Shown: positions 24,301 to 35,000 of the stretch, one piece after another
Layout of the letters: each line of letters opens with the position of its first letter
How positions within the stretch are numbered: the stretch's first letter is position 1
Assembly (NCBI GenBank): GCA_035582835.1
Contig: JAYKAV010000300.1
Coordinates: forward strand, 447,675 to 511,674
Origin: Phoebastria nigripes
Taxonomy: Eukaryota; Chordata; Aves; Procellariiformes; Diomedeidae
Length of the DNA: 64,000 nt
Direction of reading: 5' to 3'
Notes under the pieces: generated by a model
Seen by the model: the letters and a program-made list of their open reading frames with translations, nothing else
Databases searched by the model: none
Told to the model about the DNA's origin: nothing
Made by a program: the position numbers and the translations under genes

Positions 24301-27300
24301 TGTACAATCAAGTCCAAGCTGACAGTGAAAGCAGCATATTCACTGGTCTCTTCCTGTCTCTTTAAAGCTGTAATGTGTTTGACGAGCTTTTGTTGCTAAG
24401 AAGTGCTGTTAATTTAGCTATTGCACTAAGCTCTCCCTAAACCTCACAGCCATACTTTTAACTCCTTATATATATTTGCATATTTACATCTCCTACTTCC
24501 TTATCAGATGTAAATATGATATCTAGAACAAGGTTACAGTAGTGGAAAGCTGTCACTTTGACATACTGCATCACTGCAAACAAGGATAAATGTCCTTCAT
24601 GGTATATAAAGAAGGAAAATAACAATTGGAAAGCAAATCATATCCAGTTAGGACTGGACTTCTGTTATATATAGATCTAGTAGTTGCCATCCTGGACCAG
24701 GTTGTCAGTTGGTTTACTTCATTATTCTGTCTCTGAGACTGACTAATAGTAGTAGTTTCCAGTGAAGATGCACTGGAATAATATCCTGTAAAATATACTT
24801 TTATGGAATAACCTACCTGTAAGAAATGTCTCCCTAATCCTCCTTAATTCAATGATTAGCTTGTGCCCTGAAACATGAGTGTTTATATCCTTCCTGTAAA
24901 AAGTCCTCATGTAACTATGAGTATTTTTATTAATTACACAAATGTCTGATGCAGAACTTCTCAAATAGCAGACCTCACTAGATTCAGATCATGAGTAAAT
25001 TTTGCCTAGATTGTGTCAAGGTCCCAGACTTACTAATTCTCCTGCATTTTTTTGGAAAATACTGTATTTCTTACCATTTCCCTGGAGCTTAGGGGTGGTG
25101 GTGNGAGCTGTACTCTGTGGCTGCAGTTCTCAGCTGTGCAGGCAGCATGCATTGCTTGGCTAGCCTGGCAGAGCTGGGATTGGTGTCTTGCTTTTTGCTG
25201 AACAAAATGATGCATCATCCTATAAAGAGTAATTGATTAGTCTTAGTCAAAGCTTTTCCTAGCAAATCTCACTCTTCCTGAAGTTCATGTAACTACTTTT
25301 TTACCCTTATTTTTTATTTTGCTCATAACTGGTATTCTTTAGTTGTGTCGCACTCGTTTTTTTGTGAATCTTGAAAAAAGAATGCTGTCACAGGGGTGAA
25401 GTTAGGGAAATAGCCAGGAGTCATGGCAATGACGTGCAACCTGTATAATTACTTGTCATTACTGACATTCTACGCAGGTATAGTACAACATCCCAAAGTA
25501 CTGTGCCGTCTTCAGGGCTGACTGCATATTGCCAATTGCCAAACATCAGCATTCCAGTGTAAAGACCAAAACTTCTCTGTGAATACCATTAGAATGGGGT
25601 CACTAACGGAAGGTGTGTGACAGCTTAACATGCAGAACAAGTAAAGCCATTTCCTCCGTCTCATACAGAGCAGAAATACAGAGAGTGAAGATTATGTGTA
25701 TAGTGTGAGCAGATTGACAAATGACAAGCCTTAGTGATATACTTGTTTGGTGGCATTAGTGATGCAGTTCTGCCATGGAAACAGTGAAAATAGGTGATCA
25801 GCTGGGTTTTGTTCTGCACCAGTTTTGCTAAATGTTTGAATTTAATAGGAATTCAAATGATTAAGTTAAGTATTTCATTTTGTAGAGGAAATTCTCTTGC
25901 TCAGCAGCATCCTAATAACATCTACTATTTAGCATTTTCTATTCTGTTTGGAATAAAGAGGTTTTAACCTCACAGCTTCAAGCTGTATATCTCTATTCCA
26001 GCTCCAGGAATTATTGCTGTAGCTGTGTGCTCAGCAGTCATAAAAATGCTGCAGATGGATTTATGTCATTTCAGAAAACATTATGGAATAAGCTGGACTA
26101 GACTCTGTGTTCTGCCTTACCAAAGTCCCTTTAAACCAGAGAAGAATGGAAGGGAACTCTTCCTGGATAGCATCGTTCCAGCTACCTTCTGAATCAGAAG
26201 GGCACACTGAGACCTTCTTTATANGGAGAAAACGGAAGGTGGAAGCCAGGGAAAGGAAGTACCTGGAACTGCAAAGAGAAACAGAATTAACTGAGTATTA
26301 GCTGAGCTCTCTGTGGTCCCCTGCTTTTGCTCCATGTTAGTCAGTCTGGATAANGTAAGAATCAGCCCCTTTATAAGCCTTTATTAATTACTCTTCTATC
26401 TTTTTTGGATGTGAGAGAATATCTCTGGAGACAAACACTGTAAGCATAGGCGTGGCATCACACCACGCTCTGCCTCATTCATCTGTACCCCTTTTCCTTA
26501 CCAAGCCTCTCATGATTCGTTCACTTTTATTTAAAGTTGGGAAAAAAAAGTTCATAAAACTAGCTCATACGGAAAAGAAAAATCAGGTCACTCAGATTGG
26601 TCTGCAGATTCAGGTCATATTCAGTGATGATTTTAAATGGAAAAAATATGGGAGAATCACTAAAATGAGGAGTATTTTTCCTATTCCTTCAACATGAAAC
26701 CTCACTGTTCTTTTGTTTCAAAAATATTGGAAAGATGTCTCGAGTCCAAAATACTAAAAAGAGATTAAACAGAGAAGGAAATAATCCAAAAGCAAACCGA
26801 ACACAATCTTTTCANAAGTAAAATGTCCTATTAACCCCCAAACGGCTTTTTGATTCGGAGTGATCAAAAAGATTTTTAAATTGTTTTGAGTAAAATACTG
26901 AACCAGAAGGCAATTATTTGCAATTCTATCTAAAACTAACAACTGAAGATTTGTTTTTAATATGTTTCAAAGGCAGGTAGTGTTATTCAAATTCTCATTG
27001 TGACTTTTCTTCCCATATTCATGAATTCTTTTTTGGCAAATGAAGCGAACAGGTGTGAGCCAGTGCAAGGTGGCCCACAGGCCATAACCAACAAATAACT
27101 AATTGGCATCTATGTTGCAACAGGGCAAAGATCCAGCCAAATTATGATGAGGCACCGTGCCATCCTAATAGACTCACATTATCACGGATGCCAAGATTCC
27201 ATAAATTTGCATTATTTACATTTAGTTAGGGCAGGATTCCCAGCTGGGAAATTCCGCATGGTTGTCCATCTCTATCATATATAATTACGATGGAAAAAGA

Positions 27301-28632
27301 TCTCTGTGACTAATCCAGCATCCTGAAATAGTTTTCAGCAAGAATTTAAATATTCTTAATAATTATTTAAAAATGCTCCCACTCATCTACATCAATAAAT
27401 CGTTAGAAAGTGTATTTTTGTTGTCTTTGTTTGTACAAAATAAATAAAAAATTTATAAAATCAGACTTCTGGTTGAAGATGTATGAGCCTTTTCAGCTTG
27501 GTAAAAAGGGAGAAAGAATTGTTTTTTCTGCAGCAGTAGCAAGGTTCCTGACTATGTAATAATGAAAAAAAAGACAACTTTGAAGTTGCTTTTGTGAAAA
27601 ATGAATGCAGAAACTGGTAACTTATACCCTCAGGAAATAATTTGCAAAGACAAAAATGCTGAGAGGCTGTGAATTATTGAAGTGAAACACAAGATGATGA
27701 TATATGCTCTGATTACTCCTTGAGGTAATGAATCTCTGTAGGTTTGTCTTTTCTACCGAGATGGTGAACTACATCTTAATCTGCTCCATAAAAAAGTGGG
27801 CTGTAGCACTTGATGGCACAGCTGGTAAAAGTTTTCCTGCAGCTCAGCAGCTTGGTGTTCCTGTAGAGGGCTGGGGGCTGCCCAGAGGTGCTGCAGTCAC
27901 CTGAGCACTGTGGGGGGCTGGGGCTTGGTTCCCACCCTGTCATGTCGGAGGAGCTGGTGGGCCTCTTGGAACAAGTAAGTGTGGTGTTTTCCCAAATGCT
28001 ACTTACTACTGGTGACACCACAGGAAAGGTGTCACCTTACATCTTCAGGGGCAATTAAGAATTTATTAACACGGAAGCCGGTTGCTGCTGGACACCTGAG
28101 CTGATCCCGGATCATGATGATGGGGGCAGAAACGCTGCCCTCGCTCCCGGGAGACACTACTGCATTGTGCATCCTCAGTCTACACCTGTGAGCCTCCTTT
28201 TGCGACCGCAGCGAGGCAGCCCTGTTGCTCCCTTCCCGGCATGGAAGCAGAGCCTCTGCAGCCTGGAAGCGTCACTTGCGTGGGCAGCCCTACCGGGAGC
28301 CAGGCTGCCGGATTGGTGCGGTCCCCCCTGGTTTATTCCTCCTTTCTGAGTGTTCTCATCGGCAGCGGTGCAGGGAGCCGTGCGGGGCTGATGGGGGCAG
28401 CCTGGGGGGCCCTGCTGCCCGACGGCCAGCCCGGCATCCCCTCAGCAGCGCCCGCTGCCCTCCCAGGGTGCCCCGCGCCCTTTCCCGCCTCGCACCTCCC
28501 GCCCGCCCCTCGTGACAAGTCTCGCGCGCTCCCCTCCTTCTCTCCCCCCAAGTCTCGCGCCTCTTCCCCGCCGCGAGGCCGGTGCTCTCGCGATAGGCAG
28601 CGGCCGGCGGGCGGGCGCGCGGCGGGGGGGCG

Positions 28633-28737
28633 NNNNNNNNNNNNNNNNNNNNNNNNNNNNNNNNNNNNNNNNNNNNNNNNNNNNNNNNNNNNNNNNNNNN
28701 NNNNNNNNNNNNNNNNNNNNNNNNNNNNNNNNNNNNN
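28633..28737. other. Assembly gap inside the MAST2 CpG island
   Basis: A run of 105 Ns is flanked by GGCGGGGGGGCG on the left and GGTGGTGGCGGCG on the right. The true missing length is unknown. GC-rich, polymerase-blocking sequence with trinucleotide GGC character probably caused it. Confidence 0.95.
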
Positions 28738-28797
28738 AGGTGGTGGCGGCGACGGTGGCGGCGGCGCCGCCCCGGCTCTCCGTGACTCCCGCCGGCC

Positions 28798-28848
28798 ATG
28801 GCCGGCTCCGCGCCGCGGGGGCCCGAGTCGTGCCGCAGCCGCCGCTGA
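28798..28848 (+). CDS. Upstream ORF in the MAST2 leader (16 codons)
   Basis: An ATG in a strong start context (GCCGGCCATGG, purine at -3 and G at +4) opens MAGSAPRGPESCRSRR and stops at TGA 28846-28848. That is 15 bases before the MAST2 ATG and in the same reading frame. The MAST2 start itself has a weaker +4 base (A). If the transcript starts upstream of 28798, ribosomes would meet this ORF first, so it could damp MAST2 translation. Whether the leader includes it is not known because of the adjacent gap. Confidence 0.4.
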   Translation: MAGSAPRGPESCRSRR

Positions 28849-28863
28849 GGAGAAGCCGCCGCG

Positions 28864-29040
28864 ATGAGGAAGGGCCGCTCCCGGGGGGACAAAGCGGCGC
28901 CGCCGCCGCGGAGGGAGCCCGGGCGGGCGGTGGCCGCCAGCGCGGCGGAGCGGAGAGCCACCCTGCTGGGGGGCGGCGGCAGGAAGGAGCCGGAGGACGC
29001 CAGGGCCGCGGGGGCGCCTTGCCGGGAGGCGCTGGAGAGG
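28864..29040 (+). CDS. MAST2: MAST2 exon 1, coding part
   Basis: The exon encodes 59 residues from [18 protein letters not shown] to CREALER and ends at a phase-0 donor AGG|GTAAAGCC. It is low-complexity, rich in Arg, Ala and Gly, and very GC-rich, as expected inside a CpG island. An in-frame TGA lies 15 bases upstream, which supports the ATG at 28864 as the start. Conservation with human is limited to the basic Met-Lys/Arg-rich opening and general composition; assignment rests on phase and the downstream exons. Confidence 0.85.
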
Positions 29041-32000
29041 GTAAAGCCGGGGCGTGGGGCCGGGGGGGCCCTGCCGGNCCGGTGGCGGCCGTTGGCATGG
29101 AGACGCGCGCACCGCGTGGCGGGGGACCGTGGCGGGTGGAGGCGCCCGGCGGTGCCGCCCTCCGCGCCCGCCCGGGCTGCGGCTGCCGCAGTCGCGGGGC
29201 AGGGGTGCGCCCGGCCCGGGCGGGGGCTCCCGTGGCTCCGGCGGGGGGAGAGTGGCGGGGGGGGTGGCTGGAAGCCGAGGGTCGGGGAGAGGTGAGGTGC
29301 CGCGCCCGGCGGGAGGGGTCGGCGTGAGGGGAGGCTGCGTGCAGGCTGCGTGCTGCGCTGTGTGCAGCGCCGCTTGTTGAGACTGCATCCCCCGAGCATC
29401 CTCTCACGTTACATACGCCTCCTCAGGTAGATGCCCCCAGAAGAGCAAGGAATAGATTTGGTGGTCGGAAACGGAGTGGTGGTTTGTCAGTGTTCTGACG
29501 GCATGGCGTTGAGTGAGTGGTGGGGGAGTCGTCGTGGTGCCAGAAGTCCTGCCTGCAGGCCGATGAAGAAGCAAGGGAGGATGCAGTGAAATCTAGTTTG
29601 TGTTTTATGCTTGCTGGTATTAATAATTACAGAATACTTCTTGCTCGTAACCTTCTGTAGGTCACTCCTAATTGTGATGTTAATTATGATGCATTTTCCA
29701 GCTTTTTTTAGGTCTTAATTCTTAACGCAAGAAGTGGTTTATTTAGGAAACATACCTTTGCAGATATTTGAAAATGCATAGGCTTGTTAAAAGTGAGAAT
29801 GCTAAGTTCAGCGTGTCCGCTTTTCTGTCTTTCACCCCCACAAAAAGAGGATCTACTGATTGCTACTTAGGGTTACAGGGATGAGAGACCAAAGAGATCT
29901 TAAACTTTGTTTCTGTGTATGTTGATATTCCTGGATTTACAAGAGAGAAAAATGGGGGATGAGACTTAGCAATTTAAAAATGTAGATGGCAACTAATGCT
30001 TTTTTTTTTTTTTTTTATTTGAAGAGAAGGTGAAAGTATCACAAGTATGAAGACTCCCAGGATGCAGTAATTCATTGGTTTGTTTTGCAATTTTTAGGAG
30101 CAAAGTGAAAAACTAGGTTCTTTGACTTTTCTTGTCAAAAAGGTGTCTTGAGTTTACATCATTGTTGCAGATGCACAGCTTTACTCTGTTTTTTTTATAA
30201 TTTCTTAGGTTTTTCTAGAAAAGCTGCATTACACTATAGGAGACTTGTATTTTGGCTTTGACTAGTGGATANCTCTTGAATATAGATTCCTCAAACTGGG
30301 CGCTGGAGGAAGAGCGCTCTGTTTTTTTATTTTTTATTTTATTCTCTAGTGCCTTGTTAAGCCAGGTGGTTAAGAGGTGCTGCTGCTTTTGATGCTTATC
30401 ACTTCCTGAAACAATTAAAGAACACTAATGTCCTTATTCAGGAAAAAAAATTAAGTCTAAAAGCAGAAGAGGTGACTTAGTTTCTTCCCAACTCTCCATT
30501 AAAATAGTGGTTGGTAGAGCTATCAAATGCAATAGCAAGGTATTTGTTGTACTGTTTTGAGATATTGTATATGATATTGACATGGAAATTAGAGGAAATT
30601 ATTTCCATTCTTGGTAGTTGTGAACTAAACTTTTTACAAATCATACATACAGAACACGCTACGTACCATATAATGTATTGAATGCTCAGGAAGCTTCACC
30701 AAAATGACATTAACATTGCAAAACAGGAAAGGCCGCAAATTCAGAAATGCCAGTTTTTGAGATGCACAAGGCTTTTTAATGGGAGATACTGCCAGTTTGT
30801 TTTTAGCTTGGGTCCTCTGATGAAGACCTGATGTGACTTGTAGGAACAGATCTTTACGTGCTGGCAAGTATTCAGTGTGATGGAGTCTTTGAGGAGTTTT
30901 GCAGCTAAACTTAAGAAAGCTTCTACTCAGCCTGTGTGAGATGCCCCCCCAAACTTCAAAGGAGAACCTCTCATCCCCTCTTCCCTTTTGTCTTCTGTTT
31001 GAAGTGGTGGAAGTTTTGTAAATGCGGTAAGCAACTGGAAATAAGTAGATAAGTTGGACAAATTTAATAAACAGGACAAATAAGTCTACTCACAGCATTT
31101 CTGTCTTTAATATCAATAACTCTGTATTTCTTTAAACATCAGGAGTTGGTAGTGTGGATGGGGTGGAAAGGGCCTTCTGAGATGCAAGAGACAGTGTGAC
31201 ACTCCATTTCCACTGATGCAGCTTGTAGCTTGACAAATACTTCCTTTGGGGCCACTTCTGATTTAAGTAGCCCTGTTGTTTCCAAGCCTGTAGTGTGCCC
31301 TCAGCTGTACCAATGCAACCGTGTGCACAGCTGCAGGGAACCGTTCTGAATTAAATTCAGTTTTCACAGTTTGTTTGCCATACATTTGCACAAGTTTGTG
31401 GTTGGGGGAGACTAAGCTACTCAAATGTTGGAAAAAGTACTTATCAAACTGTGACTGTAGCAGTTAATCACTGTACTGACCTTTAGGCCTTTGAAAATCT
31501 GGTCCTTTAATGTGCTGTGCTTATAGTTCTGACATGTACATACAATTAATGTTTTCACTTTTTTATGAGTTACGTAAGAACATAAAAATGACTGTACTTG
31601 GTCACATTAAAGATCCCTCTAGCCCAGTATCCTGCCTCTCTGAGCTGCCAAAAGCAGATACTTGGAGAAGAGTATAGTATATATTGAGGAAATACCTCTC
31701 CCAGCCTCCAGTAATTTGTGGCTTGCAGGTTTCCGGAACTAGAGGTGATATTTGTTTTTAGTGCCCCCAGTGGGTTTTTTCTTCTATGAATTTGTCCGAT
31801 CAGTATTTGAAGCCATGTATGCTTGTAGCATCCACAACATCCTGTGGCTGAGTGTTGTAAGGCTTAAATACATTTTGTGTGGAAAAACCACTTCTTTTTG
31901 TTTGTTTTTGAACTTTCTATCTGCTTGTTTCATGCCTTGTTTGTTAATTCTTNTATTGGAAGAGGCGGTGAAAAAGAGAATCCATGTTCTTCTGTGTGGC

Positions 32001-35000
32001 TTACAGCTTGGTAACTTTTTATTTTATTTACCATCCCTTGCTTGTGACTTTTCCAGAGGAGTTTTAGAAATAAGTGACTCTATCCTTTTCACTACCCTTG
32101 CTGTTTTCTTTGCACCTTTTGCAGGTCTGTTCCTGATTAGAGATAGTGATGCAGGGATCAGAGGAACAGGGTTGGGGAACAATAACCAGGACTGGCTACA
32201 GTATTTCAGCGTATGACACCTTGTAACTTTTATAGCGTATTAGGTTTTATTCTTTAATCTTCTACCTGCTTTTTCTTGACAATATTTAAACATTGAATTG
32301 GCACTTCCATGGCACTGTCTATTATAACTCTACAATCACTCTTTTAAGTGGCGATAGCTAGTTCAGAATTTGTCATTGTGTATATAAATTTAGGAATTTT
32401 TTTTTACACTAGGCGTCACTTTACATTTATCTACATTTAATCTTATCTGCTATTTTACAGCCCACTTAAACAGTATCATTAAGGTCGTCTTCAGATCTTT
32501 GGCCATCACTTTTGCAACCCTGAATAACTTTAAGCATTGTCAGCAAACTCTGTCATGTAAGTGTTAAGCTTCTTTGCTAGATTTTGCTTTAAAATGTTGA
32601 AGGTATTGATCCCAGAACAGATCCTTGTGGGACTCCACTGGTGAGCCTTCTTTTTTGGGAAAAAGGCCAATTGTTCCAACTTCTTATTTCCTATCTGTTA
32701 ATCAGTCATTAATTCATAATTGAATTGTCCTTCTTATCCCATGACAGTTTAATCTCATTGAGTGAGGGCATCTTTGTCAAACACAGCCCACTTGGATTTC
32801 TGTAAAGTATCAGCTTAATCATCTTATGTTTACTGACTGCATTGGAAGAGAAAAATGGGAAGTTGAGATGAAAGTTATTGTTGCTTAGGAGTGACAGTCG
32901 CCCTCACCCAGAGGCATATTATAAGCATTAGATTGTTTCCATATCATACTTACATAATTAGTTTGAGACATTGTGATATTTATTGTGAAAGATCCCACAT
33001 GGATCATAGCCAATATTTGTCAGAGGTGCTTCTATTAGCATTTTCTACTTCAGGTAGAAGTCAAAGGTCAAAGTTCTCATGTAAAGGACTCCTCAGTGTC
33101 TAGAAGATATGACTTAAGGGGGTTATGACGGAAGTATACAAGACCATGGTTGGTATGTAGAGGGTAGATAGCAAAGAGCAGCTGACTGTTTCCTCTAGTA
33201 TTAAGCTAGGAGTCAGGCTTAAAAAGAGAATCGTTACACAAAAGGTAATACATGTATGATTTTTTTTGCCAATGGATGCAAAAAGCATCCAGAGTTGAAG
33301 TAATGGAGAAGGGATCTAGCGAAGATTATTAAATAGGCAGACTGCATCCACCTGAGGAAAACAGCTGAAATTAACTACCATCTAGGAGAACACTAGACCA
33401 GGGCAAATGCATGATGCTTCCCTTTACTTGTCTGTAGAGAATGTCTTTGCTATTTGTATAGCTTTTTTTCCATGAGGAATGGGTGTTAGCCCGTCCCTAA
33501 CAAATCTGAATCTTATCTTCCTCTGAAAGCAGGGGGAGAATACACAGATACGAGGAAAGCTGAAGTATTGTGGAAGGTCTAGGGGGATGGAGGTTGAGGG
33601 TCAAAAGAGTAGAAATAGAGGACACTGAGCACTGAGTATTGCTGAACAGCATTCTCTGCTCTAAAGGCATCCAGGGAGCTAGTGGGTGCTGCCCAGTGGT
33701 GCTTTGCTCAGAGATGTGACAGAGTGAGGGAACAGAAACAGACCCCATGCTTGTCAGCATTTTACCCTCACTTCTGTCAAGCTTCCCTCTCTTCTTGCTA
33801 TGGATGGCCAGGGCCAGGAGAGGATTTATGAGTAGATTCCATGACTTTGTGATTTTGTAGGATAATAAAGAGATGAAGGGGACAACAGTAGCAGAATCTC
33901 AACAAGCAGTTCAAGGGGCTGGTGGAGGGACTGCAAGTTGTAGAGGCGGGATTTTGGGTTAGATGGACCCTTTGTCTTGTATAAAGTTTAACTTGGCTGC
34001 TGCTGACAAAGAGTTGGACTGAAATGTTGCTAAACCTGGAGCCTCCCCTGCTGTATGTATGTTTGTTGTATGGGAAATGTTCAGCTGATGCCAACAGGCA
34101 AGCTGCATGCATAATACAGAGCAAGATGAAAAACCTCCCTAGTCCAGGTTAGTCTTGTGTTGGGGGAGCTCTTTCTATAGGNCAGTCAGTGCAGTAGACT
34201 ATCTCCAGCTGTAAATTTTGATGTGCCTGCCTGAAGAAGGGAGATCTTGCATGTTCCCCAGACAGTACATTTTGTCATTTTTGCATTGGATAGAAATTAT
34301 TTCCTGAGCTTTGAACAAGGTAACTGACTTAAAATCGAATCATTTAAGTATTACAGTCATTTGGAACTGTAGTGCTACAAACTTTCTGAGAGTAGCAAAA
34401 GTATTTCTTTCTCTCCATGTGTCTTTGAAACTTTGTAGATCCCTATGTCCCAAAGCCAAAATGGATTACTGTGGTTATCCAGTGTTATTTCCCCACACGT
34501 GCAGGCTGTGGAGCTTTCCTGAAAGAAAAATTAAACGTCTCTCTTAGAAATTGGTCTTATCTTAGCCTTAGATCATGGTGTGTCTGTCACCTCTTCTGGA
34601 AAGCTCTGCCAATGTTTAATTATTCCTGCAGTTAGGAAACTAAACCACATCTTATTTCAAGGCTTGTTTTGTCTAATGTCCAACCTTCAGCTGTGGAATA
34701 TGCCTATGCTAGCACAGGCAGTAAAAATTCTCTACTATCTGATATCTTTTCCATGTATAAGTACTTGAAATGTAAAATCTAGCTTCAGTTGTAACAGGAG
34801 ACACTGAGTTCTTTTGCTTTTAGCACTTTGTGCTTTCCCCCTGATTGTTCTTGGAGCGTGTGCACCACAAATAGGTAGTATTCTGGCAGCAGCCTGGAAT
34901 AGTGTGATCACAGACAAGGTTACTTCTCCACTACTCTTTGATACTTGTCTTTTAACAATTTCAAGGATTGCATTACCACAGTTGGGTGTGTCGTATGAGA

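Larger units (their letters stand above)
19340..28189. other. Divergent intergenic region between RBP and MAST2
   Basis: About 9 kb of mostly AT-rich DNA containing two short tandem duplications (20405-20460 and 21311-21370) and an exon-like ATG-to-donor segment at 27942-27974. A GC-richer patch at 23090-23290 is unassigned. Regulatory elements of either gene may lie here, but none can be named from sequence alone. Confidence 0.7.
28190..29330. promoter_or_regulatory. CpG-island promoter of MAST2
   Basis: The sequence shifts abruptly from AT-rich to very GC- and CpG-rich here, with repeated GGCGG and CCGCC blocks, and back to AT-rich after about 29.4 kb. It contains the 5' untranslated region, the first coding exon and the start of intron 1 of MAST2. 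A 105-base N-block (28633-28737) lies inside, so the transcription start cannot be placed. It is the only extended CpG island in the window. Confidence 0.85.

Noticed and set aside
28241..29407. Long open frames on both strands across the CpG island
   Set aside because: They run through Ns and GC-rich DNA where stops are rare, are proline/arginine/alanine-rich, and conflict with the in-phase MAST2 exon 1 ending at 29040.
31752..32216. 154-codon open frame on the plus strand
   Set aside because: It is the antisense side of the CR1 relic; its codons coincide with known CR1 3'-region words and it has no splice or start support.
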